Shown here: piece after piece, positions 1 to 7,198 of the stretch
Position numbering within the stretch: the first letter of the stretch is position 1
Layout of the letters: each line of letters begins with the position of its first letter
Assembly: GCA_964346395.1 (NCBI GenBank)
Contig: CAYFUT010000075.1
Span: forward strand, 1-11,742
From: CAYFUT01 sp964346395
GTDB taxonomy: Bacteria > Bacillota > Halanaerobiia > Halobacteroidales > Halobacteroidaceae
Direction: 5' to 3'
DNA length: 11,742 nt
Made by a program: the position numbers and the translations under genes
The notes under the pieces: model-generated
What the model was told of the DNA's origin: nothing
Seen by the model: only the letters and a program-made list of their open reading frames with translations
Databases searched by the model: none

Positions 1-46
1 ATCAAACTGGCTGTGAAGATTAATAAACTTAAGGAGGTTACAAACA

Positions 47-137
47 ATGAAAGAATAAAGACTTTGAAAGTAAAACTAAGCTAGGGGAAATTACTGCTGA
101 GCTTAAAAATGGGGTTGACCAATTACAAGCAGAATAG
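47..137 (+). pseudogene. possible remnant of a small gene, frameshifted near its start
   Basis: A good ribosome binding site (AAGGAGG, 31-37) lies 9 nt before an ATG at 47, but that frame stops after three codons (ATG AAA GAA TAA). One frame over, an open stretch runs from 51 to a TAG at 135-137 and reads like real protein (about 27 residues, including ESKTKLGEITAELKNGVDQL). A single-base change near 53-57 would join the two. The helical style faintly recalls the N-terminus of ArdC-like antirestriction proteins, but the match is too short to name it. It could equally be chance in AT-rich DNA. Confidence 0.2.
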
Positions 138-192
138 TTTAAAGATAATATAGTAGTATAGCGGGAAATAATTTTAGGATAAAAATTAAAAG

Positions 193-249
193 GAGGCTTC
201 TCCCTTTAGCTGAAGTGTTAAGTGATTAGACAAAATAGGGGGAAGTCTT
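193..249 (+). repeat. long imperfect stem-loop in the leader region
   Basis: Bases 193-205 can pair with 237-249 through 13 consecutive pairs, three of them G-U, around a 31-nt loop. The left arm also carries an AGGAGG motif (191-196), and its AAAGGAG can fold locally with the following CTCCCTTT, so two exclusive folds are possible. No T-tract follows, so it is not a standard terminator. No open reading frame or known RNA family is recognised here. Confidence 0.35.
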
Positions 250-293
250 GAAAGCAAAATTTATATTTGCTTGCTGTCATTTTCATTTTGAAA

Positions 294-322
294 TTGATAA
301 TAGTTTTAACTAAAAAAATAAT
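294..322 (+). promoter_or_regulatory. predicted sigma-A promoter for the activase gene
   Basis: TTGATA (294-299), a 17-nt spacer, and AATAAT (317-322) each match the sigma-A consensus at 5 of 6 positions. The expected transcript start is near 329, leaving a 5' leader of about 130 nt. The TetR-type operator at 337-354 begins a few bases after this start, as expected for a repressible promoter. A TTGAAA at 288-293 is an alternative -35 box. Confidence 0.5.
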
Positions 323-336
323 TGTTAGGGAGGGAG

Positions 337-354
337 TGAATGATTACTCATTCA
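337..354 (+). promoter_or_regulatory. FadR/TetR-type operator upstream of the activase gene
   Basis: The 18-bp box TGAATGATTACTCATTCA is a perfect 7+7 inverted repeat with a 4-nt centre; one more G-C pair extends it to 336-355. From family knowledge it closely matches the Bacillus FadR (YsiA) box TGAATGA-N4-TCATTCA. A one-mismatch copy lies at 4761-4778, before the tetR gene in this window, so the TetR protein encoded at 4939-5505 is the likely ligand (inference). Its place just after the predicted start site suits repression. Confidence 0.65.
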
Positions 355-374
355 CAAATTATGATTTTATTCAT

Positions 375-400
375 ACTTTAAATTAAGGCAAATTTAAAGT
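375..400 (+). repeat. 10-bp perfect inverted repeat in the activase leader
   Basis: ACTTTAAATT (375-384) and AATTTAAAGT (391-400) are perfect complements around the 6-nt loop AAGGCA. It sits about 58 nt before the start codon. It could be an mRNA hairpin that protects the 5' end or a second protein site. It has no T-tract and is too AT-rich to be an efficient terminator. Confidence 0.4.
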
Positions 401-457
401 GACAACTAATAAATAGGAAATTTTGATGTAATGTTTGAACTTGAAGGAGGGAAAAGA

Positions 458-3400
458 ATGAGAGATTATTTTAATTTGGGCATTGATGTGGGGTCTACTA
501 CAGTAAAGGTAATAATTATTAATCAAGCTAAAGAAGTAGTTTATCAGGATTACCGCCGCCATTTTTCGGAAGTGCAGACAACGGTGATTTCTATGTTAGA
601 AGCGGCACAAGATATATTAGAAAATGAAGAAGTGGCTGTTACTATTACTGGTTCCGGCGGGTTAAGTATTTCTGAGGAACTGGAGATTCCCTTTATCCAG
701 GAAGTAATAGCTGCTAGTAATGCTGTAGAGGAAGAAATCCCGGCTACTGATGTAGCGGTTGAATTAGGCGGAGAAGATGCTAAAATCACCTATTTTGGTG
801 ATTCAATAGAACAGCGAATGAATGGCAGTTGTGCAGGAGGAACAGGAGCTTTTATTGATCAGATGGCTTCGCTGCTTCAGACTGATCCGTCAGGTCTAAA
901 TGAGTTGGCCCAACAAGGAGAAAATATATATTCGGTAGCTTCTCGCTGTGGAGTCTTTGCTAAATCGGATGTTCAGTCGCTGTTGAATGATGGGGTTTCT
1001 AAACCTGATATTGCTCTATCTATATTTCAGGCAGTAGTCAATCAGACAGTTACCGCTTTAGCTCAGGGGCGTCCTATTCGAGGGAAAGTAGCTTTTCTCG
1101 GCGGCCCGCTTCATTTTCTCCCTCAGCTGAGAAAACAGTTTATAGACACTTTGAAATTAGAAGAAGCTTTAATTCCAGATCAGGCTCAGTATTTTGTTGC
1201 TCTGGGTGCAGCTGTGGAAGATAGAAAAAAGAAAATTTATTCAGCTGATTACTTATATAAGCAATTAGAAAAAATAGATGAAATTGAGACTACAGAAGCA
1301 GACCAGCTGGAGCCTTTATTTGCTAGTCAGGCAGACTATAGCCGGTTTAAAAGCCGACAGGAAAAATATAAAGTAGAGCGGCAAGATATTGATAATTATC
1401 AGGGGGCAGCTTATTTAGGCATTGATGCTGGTTCCACGACGACTAAAATAGTCCTAGTAACTGAAGAAGGAAAACTACTTTATTCTGACTATGGGAGCAA
1501 TGAAGGAGATCCTTTAGGTTCTACTATAGAAGCTTTAGCAAGGATGTATCAGCAGCTAACAGAGGAGATAACTATTGCTCAGGCAGCGGTGACTGGCTAT
1601 GGGGAGCGGTTAATTAAGTCAGCCCTTAAAGTAGATATCGGCGAAGTAGAGACTTTAGCTCACTATTACGGGGCTCAGTTTTTCGAGCCAGAGGTTGATT
1701 TTATCCTTGATATCGGCGGACAGGATATGAAGAGTTTGGAGATAGATGATGGGGTTGTGGAGTCAATTATGTTAAATGAAGCCTGTTCTTCGGGCTGTGG
1801 TTCTTTTATCGAAACTTTTGCTCATTCGCTGGATATGGGAGTAGAAGAGTTTGCTCAACTGGGAGTAAAAGCAAAGCAGCCCATTGATTTGGGAACTCGC
1901 TGTACGGTATTTATGAATTCAAAGGTTAAGCAGGCCCAAAAAGAAGGAGCAGATATAGAAGATATTTCAGCCGGTTTAGCCCTTTCAGTAATTAAGAATG
2001 CTCTCTTTAAAGTTATTGGTTATCGAAAGACAAGTGAACTAGGGGATAAGATAGTAGTTCAAGGGGGAACTTTCTATAATGATGCCGTGTTAAAGGCAGT
2101 AGAAAGGATATTAAATAAGGAAGTTATCCGGCCCGATATTGCTGGGATTATGGGGGCTTTTGGAGCAGGGTTAATTGCTAAAGAGCGAGCTGAAACAGGT
2201 GAGAGCTCTACTCTGTTATCAGCAGAAGAATTAGCAGATTTTGAGGTAACTACTATTCAGGCAGAATGCGGTAAGTGCGGCAATAACTGTCAACTTACAA
2301 TCAAGCAGTTTTCTGATGGGAGACAGTTTATCTCCGGGAACCGCTGTGAAAAAGGAGCAGTTACAACAGAACAATCAGAAGAAGTTCCTAATTTGTTTCA
2401 GTATAAGTATGAACGCGTTTTTGACTATCAGCCCCTGGCTGAAGAAAAAGCTGAGCAGGGACGAATTGGTATTCCGCGGGTTTTAAATATGTATGAAGAT
2501 TATCCTTTCTGGTTTACTTTTTTTACTGAATTAGGTTATCGGGTAGAACTTTCGGCTCATTCTTCTCGTGAAGTGTATGAGAAGGGAATGGAGACTATTC
2601 CTTCAGGGTCAGTCTGTTATCCAGCTAAGTTAGCACATGGACATATTATAGATTTATTAGAGCAAGGGGTAGATAAAATATTCCATCCTTCTATTCCTTA
2701 TAATCAACAAGAAGAAGCGGAAGCGGTGAATAATTATAACTGCCCGATTGTTACTTCTTATCCGGAAGCTTTACGAGCCAACATCAAAGAACTTAAAGCA
2801 GATGAGGTCAAGTTTTATCATCCGTTTTTACCTATTGATGACCGTGATAAGTTGATAGCACGGCTTAGAGAAGAGTTGACAGCTGAAAATTTATCAGAAA
2901 GAGAAATTGCCCGGGCAGTAGATGAAGCTTATGCAGAATTAGAAAGCTATAAAGCTGAGGTTCGAGCTAAAGGTGAAGAAGTGATGGCTTACTTAGAAGA
3001 AAATAATAAACAGGGAATTGTGCTGGCAGGTCGCCCTTATCATATTGATCCCGAGATTAATCACGGAATTTCGGAGATGATTACTTCTTTTGGAATGGCA
3101 GTTTTATCGGAGGATTCCATAAGTCACTTAGCGGAGATTGACAGGCCGCTTCGAGTAGTAGATCAGTGGGTTTATCATTCCCGGCTTTATTCGGCGGCTA
3201 CTTATACTGCTTACCAGGAGAATTTAGAGCTGGTTCAGCTTAATTCTTTTGGGTGTGGATTAGATGCGGTAACTACAGATCAGGTAGAAGAGATTTTAGA
3301 TCGTCAGGATCAGCTTTATACTTGTCTAAAAATCGATGAGGTTAGCAATTTAGGGGCTGCTCGGATTAGATTACGCTCTTTACTAGCAGCTATGGAGGAA

Positions 3401-4699
3401 AGGAATAAAAATGAAGTTATTCCCCAGCAGGAAGAAAATTCAGTAAAGCGAATTAAATTTACTAAACAGATGAAGGAAGAACATACTATTTTGGCACCGC
3501 AGATGTCGCCAATTCACTTTCAGTTTTTAGAAACTGCGTTTAAAGAAGCTGGCTATAATTTAGAGGTTCTACCGGCAGTTGATAAGGAAGCTGTTGATGT
3601 AGGACTACAGTATGTTAATAATGATGCCTGCTATCCTTCAATTATTGTTATCGGCCAAGTGATGAAGGCACTTCAATCAGGCAAGTATAATTTAAATAAT
3701 ACTTCGGTGATAATGTCTCAGACAGGCGGCGGCTGTCGAGCAACTAATTATATTGCTTTTTTACGTAAAGCTCTGCCGGAAGCAGGATTAGAGCAGGTAC
3801 CGGTTATTTCTCTTAATCCGGCTGGATTAGAAAAAAATCCCGGCTTTAAGTTAAGCCTTTCTTTGTTGAATAAGGCAGTGCAGGGATTGATTTATGGAGA
3901 TTTGTTAATGCGGGTGCTGTATAAAACCCGCCCTTATGAAGAAGAGGCTGGTTCTGCTCAGACACTATATGAAAAGTGGGTTAAAAAGTGTCAAGATTCT
4001 TTAGTTACTGGAAGTAGAGGCGAGTTTAAAGAAAACATAAACAAAATTGTTCGAAATTTTGATAAGTTAGAGCTAAAAGAAGATTTAGAAAAACCAAAAG
4101 TAGGAATAGTCGGAGAAATCTTAGTTAAATATCACCCTACTGCCAATAATGAAGTAGTTGAATTCTTAGAATCAGAAGGAGCTGAAGCAGTAGTGCCCGA
4201 TTTATTGTCTTTCTTTCTCTATAGTCTATATAATAATGAAGCTGAATATGAAAAACTGTCAACCAGCCTGTGGAAGAAATTGGTTGGTAAATTAGGAATT
4301 AAAGGACTTGAATTTTTCTATCGCCGGCCGTTGCGAAAAGCGCTTGCAGGAAGTGTCCGCTTTAAAGCCCCGGAATCAATTTATGAAATAGCTAAAGAGG
4401 CTAAAAAGCATATTTCAGTCGGCAATCAAACAGGTGAAGGCTGGTTTTTAACTGGGGAAGTAGCTAACTTAATTGAAGAAGGAGTTAAAAATATTCTTGT
4501 CTTACAGCCCTTTGGCTGTCTGCCTAACCACGTAGTAGGCAAGGGAATGATTCAGGAATTTAGAGATTCCTATCCAGGAGTTAATATTAAGCCGATAGAT
4601 TATGATCCAGGAGCTAGTGAAGTAAATCAAATGAACAGGATTAAATTAATGCTTTCCGTAGCATTTAAAAATCTTGCTGAAAAAAACAAGTCAGATTGA
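458..4699 (+). CDS. giant double-activase fusion: acyl-CoA dehydratase activase (BadF/HgdC type) with DUF2229-like and HgdB-like parts
   Basis: Predicted ATP-dependent iron-sulfur activator related to HgdC, which passes low-potential electrons to 2-hydroxyacyl-CoA dehydratases or double-cubane-cluster proteins in the cytoplasm of anaerobes. Two ASKHA ATPase domains are seen: residues about 5-265 (GIDVGST, ELGGEDAK, NGSCAGGTGAF) and 318-575 (GIDAGSTTTK, DIGGQDMK, ACSSGCGSF). Cysteines C125/C164 and C443/C482 are both 39 residues apart, the spacing of the cluster ligands in HgdC. A Cys motif follows (C604, C607, C611, C630), then a DUF2229-like region (about 668-890, C720) and a C-terminal HgdB-like part with C1058, C1093 and C1354. 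The ATG at 458 is chosen over the ATG at 431 because AAGGAGG (444-450) is correctly spaced before it; this gives 1413 aa, normal for this large fusion class. The true partner or substrate is unknown. It ends in TGA without a clear terminator. Confidence 0.88.
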   Translation: MRDYFNLGIDVGSTTVKVIIINQAKEVVYQDYRRHFSEVQTTVISMLEAAQDILENEEVAVTITGSGGLSISEELEIPFIQEVIAASNAVEEEIPATDVAVELGGEDAKITYFGDSIEQRMNGSCAGGTGAFIDQMASLLQTDPSGLNELAQQGENIYSVASRCGVFAKSDVQSLLNDGVSKPDIALSIFQAVVNQTVTALAQGRPIRGKVAFLGGPLHFLPQLRKQFIDTLKLEEALIPDQAQYFVALGAAVEDRKKKIYSADYLYKQLEKIDEIETTEADQLEPLFASQADYSRFKSRQEKYKVERQDIDNYQGAAYLGIDAGSTTTKIVLVTEEGKLLYSDYGSNEGDPLGSTIEALARMYQQLTEEITIAQAAVTGYGERLIKSALKVDIGEVETLAHYYGAQFFEPEVDFILDIGGQDMKSLEIDDGVVESIMLNEACSSGCGSFIETFAHSLDMGVEEFAQLGVKAKQPIDLGTRCTVFMNSKVKQAQKEGADIEDISAGLALSVIKNALFKVIGYRKTSELGDKIVVQGGTFYNDAVLKAVERILNKEVIRPDIAGIMGAFGAGLIAKERAETGESSTLLSAEELADFEVTTIQAECGKCGNNCQLTIKQFSDGRQFISGNRCEKGAVTTEQSEEVPNLFQYKYERVFDYQPLAEEKAEQGRIGIPRVLNMYEDYPFWFTFFTELGYRVELSAHSSREVYEKGMETIPSGSVCYPAKLAHGHIIDLLEQGVDKIFHPSIPYNQQEEAEAVNNYNCPIVTSYPEALRANIKELKADEVKFYHPFLPIDDRDKLIARLREELTAENLSEREIARAVDEAYAELESYKAEVRAKGEEVMAYLEENNKQGIVLAGRPYHIDPEINHGISEMITSFGMAVLSEDSISHLAEIDRPLRVVDQWVYHSRLYSAATYTAYQENLELVQLNSFGCGLDAVTTDQVEEILDRQDQLYTCLKIDEVSNLGAARIRLRSLLAAMEERNKNEVIPQQEENSVKRIKFTKQMKEEHTILAPQMSPIHFQFLETAFKEAGYNLEVLPAVDKEAVDVGLQYVNNDACYPSIIVIGQVMKALQSGKYNLNNTSVIMSQTGGGCRATNYIAFLRKALPEAGLEQVPVISLNPAGLEKNPGFKLSLSLLNKAVQGLIYGDLLMRVLYKTRPYEEEAGSAQTLYEKWVKKCQDSLVTGSRGEFKENINKIVRNFDKLELKEDLEKPKVGIVGEILVKYHPTANNEVVEFLESEGAEAVVPDLLSFFLYSLYNNEAEYEKLSTSLWKKLVGKLGIKGLEFFYRRPLRKALAGSVRFKAPESIYEIAKEAKKHISVGNQTGEGWFLTGEVANLIEEGVKNILVLQPFGCLPNHVVGKGMIQEFRDSYPGVNIKPIDYDPGASEVNQMNRIKLMLSVAFKNLAEKNKSD

Positions 4700-4729
4700 A
4701 TGAAATTATAGGGGGAGGAGGTGACTAGT

Positions 4730-4758
4730 TTGACAAAAGGCAATTGGAGTGTTAAAAT
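4730..4758 (+). promoter_or_regulatory. sigma-A promoter for the tetR-permease operon
   Basis: TTGACA (4730-4735), an exact 17-nt spacer and TAAAAT (4753-4758) make a near-perfect promoter. Transcription should begin near 4766, inside the operator at 4761-4778, giving a leader of about 170 nt before the tetR start. The leader holds a short palindrome (GACTAA-T-TTAGTC, 4867-4879) and otherwise nothing recognised. Confidence 0.75.
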
Positions 4759-4760
4759 TG

Positions 4761-4778
4761 TGAGTGAATGTTCATTCA
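4761..4778 (+). promoter_or_regulatory. FadR/TetR-type operator overlapping the tetR transcription start
   Basis: TGAGTGA-ATGT-TCATTCA is an inverted repeat with 6 of 7 arm pairs intact. It matches the operator at 337-354 except for one arm base and the centre. It begins 2 nt after the -10 box and so covers the predicted start site, which is typical for autorepression by a TetR protein. Confidence 0.7.
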
Positions 4779-4938
4779 ATACAATTTCCTACTCTTTCTA
4801 GGTTTCCAACTATATTTGGTGGATATGAGAAAAAATACTAGGAGTCATGAGGCGTTGTAATTAAAGGACTAATTTAGTCGTGACGTGAAGCTAATATCTT
4901 CGATAAGAATTTTATTCTTAAATAAAGGAGAGGATAAA

Positions 4939-5505
4939 GTGGAGAATAGCAAAAAAAATTTAATCAAACAGAGTGCAGTGGTTGTGTTTGCTCAGGAAGG
5001 TTATCACGAGACGACAGTTGAAGAAATTGCACAAGAAGCAGAAATTGCGGTGGGGACGATATATAATTACTTTACAAATAAACAGGAAATTCTGGAATAT
5101 ATATTCGAAGTTGAACTAAAAAAACGAATTACCTGGTTGAAAGAAGTAAAAGAGGAAAAGTCTTCACTTGAGGAGCAGTTTGCTGAGTTTTTAGAGCGTC
5201 ATTTCACTGAATTAGAAGCGAATCCAGCTGCTGAAGCGGTATTGATGCAGGAAGGTCGGCTGCCTACCAAACATAAGTTAAAAAAAGTAGAAAGGTTTGG
5301 AAAACAACTACCTGTTTTATTTGCTGAAATGATTGAAAGAGCTAAAGATAGAGGCGAAGTAAGAGATATAAATAGCCAATTGATAGCGACAGCAATTTTT
5401 GAAGCGTGTCATGGAGTTTCTCGAAGCATATATAAAGAAAATTATGATTCAGAATGGGCTAAACAAGAACTAGTTAAGTTTTATTTGTCAGGGCTAAAAA
5501 AATAA
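4939..5505 (+). CDS. TetR/AcrR family transcriptional regulator, FadR-like
   Basis: Predicted dimeric DNA-binding repressor of 188 aa, the usual TetR length. The N-terminal helix-turn-helix occupies about residues 10-50, with the family signature EEIAQEAEIAVGTIYNYF followed by NKQEIL. The C-terminal half is helical and would hold the ligand pocket; its ligand cannot be read from sequence. The HTH resembles Bacillus FadR (GTIYxYFxNKxxIL), and the two operators in the window match the FadR box, so an acyl-CoA effector is plausible (inference). The GTG start at 4939 is preferred over the GTG at 4885 because AAGGAG (4925-4930) lies 8 nt upstream and the HTH begins at the normal distance. The permease genes follow 18 nt after the stop, and the likely targets are its own operon and the activase gene. 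Confidence 0.88.
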   Translation: MENSKKNLIKQSAVVVFAQEGYHETTVEEIAQEAEIAVGTIYNYFTNKQEILEYIFEVELKKRITWLKEVKEEKSSLEEQFAEFLERHFTELEANPAAEAVLMQEGRLPTKHKLKKVERFGKQLPVLFAEMIERAKDRGEVRDINSQLIATAIFEACHGVSRSIYKENYDSEWAKQELVKFYLSGLKK

Positions 5506-5523
5506 AGAGGAGTGATTATTTAA

Positions 5524-5991
5524 ATGACTTTATATTTAATTAGCTTTTTGGCTTTAGGAGTTTCAGTCTGGTTTGATAGGCAGAAGACAGTTAAAGCTTT
5601 ACAAAAAGGAAGCAAAGCGTTACTTAATATTTTACCTGATTTTTTAGCTGTAATTTTATTAATTGGGATTAGTCTGGCGTTTATTTCACCGGAATTTATT
5701 TCTCAATATTTAGGGAATAATGCTTCCTTAATTAGTTATTTTGGAACTAGCATTTTAGGATCAGTAACTTTAATTCCCGGTTTAATCTCTTTTCCGCTGG
5801 CTAAGTCTTTATTAGACCAGGGAGCATCTGTACAGCATATCGGTTTATTTATTTCAACTTTGATGATGGTTGGGATAGTCACTATTCCACTAGAGGTTAA
5901 GTATTTTAATAAGAAGATTACTTTTTATAGAAATGGGATTGCTTTTATAGCTTCCTTTGTAATTGCTTATCTATTAGGGGTGATTGTATAA
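5524..5991 (+). CDS. half-size ArsP/YraQ-like (DUF318-type) membrane permease, subunit 1
   Basis: Integral membrane protein of 155 aa with about five predicted helices: residues 2-18, 37-55, around 66-90, 104-125 and 136-154. The segment LIPGLISFPLAKSLLDQGA and the run FISTLMMVGIVTIPLE are characteristic of the split predicted permeases related to ArsP/YraQ. Full-length members have about ten helices, so this protein and the next one probably form one transporter as a heterodimer (inference). Neither half contains a single cysteine, which argues against thiol-based arsenite binding in the channel itself. The site GAGGAGTGA precedes the ATG, and the stop overlaps the next start by one base (TAATG), so the two are translationally coupled. 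The substrate is unknown; organoarsenicals are one option from the family name. Confidence 0.7.
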   Translation: MTLYLISFLALGVSVWFDRQKTVKALQKGSKALLNILPDFLAVILLIGISLAFISPEFISQYLGNNASLISYFGTSILGSVTLIPGLISFPLAKSLLDQGASVQHIGLFISTLMMVGIVTIPLEVKYFNKKITFYRNGIAFIASFVIAYLLGVIV

Positions 5992-6527
5992 TGGAAAAGT
6001 TAAAGCGTTATAAATGGGTTTTACTGCTGCTAGTTGTTGATTTAGGACTTTATTTATTTATGCCGGGCAAGGGTCAGGAGATTGCTGCTAATACCACTCA
6101 GTATCTTAAACAAATAGCAACTATTCTGCCGCCGATCTTTATTTTATTAGGTTTATTCGATATCTGGGTACCGCGAAAATATATCATTGCTCATTTAGGT
6201 GAAGAATCAGGCTTGAAAGGAATCTTATTGAGTTTCTTTTTAGGTTCGGCAGCTGCTGGCCCTTTATATGCCGCTTTTCCTATTGCCCAAGTTCTCTTTA
6301 AAAAAGGAGCTGGATTGTTTAATATTTTAATTTTCATGGGCGCCTGGGCAACAACTAAACTGCCGATGATATTCTTTGAAGTTGCTTCTTTAGGCTGGAA
6401 ATTTGGGTTAACTAGGTTGATTTTATCGGTTATAGTTGTTATCTTTAATGCTTACTTGATAAATAAATTAACTACATCCCACGAACAAGAAGAATTGTAT
6501 CAAGCTCATAAACAAGAAGCAGCGTAA
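5991..6527 (+). CDS. half-size ArsP/YraQ-like (DUF318-type) membrane permease, subunit 2
   Basis: Integral membrane protein of 178 aa with about five helices: residues 8-24, 42-60, 76-103, 108-133 and 140-158. It ends in a charged cytoplasmic-looking tail rich in E, Q, H and K. The stretch FLGSAAAGPLYAAFPIA followed by GAWATTKLPMIFFE is the counterpart of the FPLA and TLMMVGIVTIPLE motifs in subunit 1, which suggests two related halves of one ancestral permease with internal symmetry. It starts in the stop codon of subunit 1. It contains no cysteine. It is the last gene of the tetR operon unless transcription reads on across 81 nt into the DGC gene. Confidence 0.7.
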   Translation: MEKLKRYKWVLLLLVVDLGLYLFMPGKGQEIAANTTQYLKQIATILPPIFILLGLFDIWVPRKYIIAHLGEESGLKGILLSFFLGSAAAGPLYAAFPIAQVLFKKGAGLFNILIFMGAWATTKLPMIFFEVASLGWKFGLTRLILSVIVVIFNAYLINKLTTSHEQEELYQAHKQEAA

Positions 6528-6608
6528 AAAATTGCAATCATATATTTTAAATTTAGTGTAATACTACTAACAAACTAGAAATTGTTTTTTTGAGAGGGAG
6601 GTAACTTA

Positions 6609-7007
6609 ATGGCAATTAATGATGTTCCTTGTGAAACTGAAGCTGAAGAAAATATAGGATTACTCCCGTGTTCTGGAGCCTGTAATGTCGGCATGCTTAC
6701 TAGTAGAACTACAGTAGATATTGCTAATCAATACGACAATATTAATTTTGTTTGTTCCTTAGGAATTCCTCTTGGAATTGAAGGAATAGTAAATACTGCT
6801 AAAGAATCTGATTATTATATAGCACTAAATGGTTGTAAAGTTGCTTGTTCTACTAAGGCTTTGGAAAGTATTGAAATTGAATCTGATTATGAAGTAATAG
6901 TGACAGAAGATTTAAATATTGACAAAAACACGAATTATTCAGATAATAGCAGGTTAGATAAATTAAATGAAAAGGTAGAAAAAATCATAGAAAATATTTC
7001 TGTTTAG
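6609..7007 (+). CDS. DGC-domain (putative zinc/metal-binding) cysteine-rich protein
   Basis: Small soluble protein of 132 aa. It fits the DGC family, named for a conserved Asp-Gly-Cys and thought to bind zinc through conserved cysteines; here the motif is NGC (N74-G75-C76). Cysteines are seen at 8, 21, 25, 49, 76 and 80, in LLPCSGACNVGMLTSR, FVCSLGI and NGCKVACSTKALE. The C-terminal 40 residues are charged and lack cysteine. A strong GGGAGGT site precedes the ATG. In other genomes DGC proteins often sit near arsenic or permease genes (family knowledge), which fits a role in metalloid handling beside the split permease. The exact function is not known. The gene is somewhat richer in AT than its neighbours and ends in TAG, the only gene here to do so. 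Confidence 0.75.
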   Translation: MAINDVPCETEAEENIGLLPCSGACNVGMLTSRTTVDIANQYDNINFVCSLGIPLGIEGIVNTAKESDYYIALNGCKVACSTKALESIEIESDYEVIVTEDLNIDKNTNYSDNSRLDKLNEKVEKIIENISV

Positions 7008-7011
7008 CTAC

Positions 7012-7039
7012 AAAGGTGCTACTATTTAGTAGCACCTTT
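7012..7039 (+). terminator. strong hairpin, probable terminator after the DGC gene
   Basis: AAAGGTGCTACT (7012-7023) pairs perfectly with AGTAGCACCTTT (7028-7039) around the loop ATTT. The only T-run is the TTT closing the stem, so termination may be incomplete. It lies 5 nt after the stop codon and separates the DGC gene from the consensus promoter at 7117. Confidence 0.65.
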
Positions 7040-7116
7040 AAACGTTTCCCCGATATGATTGTTTATCTTAGGGTAGAACTTCCAACTATGATTTTGTTAT
7101 GCAGTAATTTTTTAGC

Positions 7117-7145
7117 TTGACAATTAACTTAGATAACTCTATAAT
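7117..7145 (+). promoter_or_regulatory. consensus sigma-A promoter of the glutamine amidotransferase-like gene
   Basis: TTGACA (7117-7122), exactly 17 nt, then TATAAT (7140-7145): a perfect consensus promoter. Such a strong promoter normally needs a repressor, and an AT-rich operator shared with the arsR promoter lies immediately downstream. Confidence 0.85.
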
Positions 7146-7156
7146 AAGTTTAAATA

Positions 7157-7185
7157 AATATATAAATAGATATAAATATATTTAT
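7157..7185 (+). promoter_or_regulatory. predicted ArsR operator (copy 1)
   Basis: The 25 nt at 7157-7181 match those at 7958-7982, before arsR, at 24 positions; the core is ATATAAATAGAT followed by RTAAATATAT. The preceding TATAATAAGTTTA is also identical in both copies. This copy contains a perfect 14-nt palindrome, ATAAATATATTTAT (7172-7185). The place just after the -10 box suits repression. Binding by the ArsR encoded at 8007 is inferred from the shared sequence. Confidence 0.65.
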
Positions 7186-7198
7186 GTTATAGAAAGGG

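Noticed and set aside
47..160. UAG read as pyrrolysine in the upstream fragment
   Set aside because: Some related anaerobes use pyrrolysine, but the frame needs a frameshift as well and meets more stops soon after. Nothing else in the window suggests in-frame UAG decoding.
550..789. Open frame on the minus strand inside the activase gene
   Set aside because: It is fully covered by strong, motif-rich coding on the + strand and shows no family resemblance or ribosome binding site.
6528..6608. Promoter before the DGC gene
   Set aside because: TTGCAA at 6532 has no good -10 box at proper spacing, so read-through from the permease genes is as likely.
7040..7116. Small RNA or riboswitch between the DGC hairpin and the next promoter
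   Set aside because: No stable fold, motif or promoter was seen; it appears to be plain spacer.
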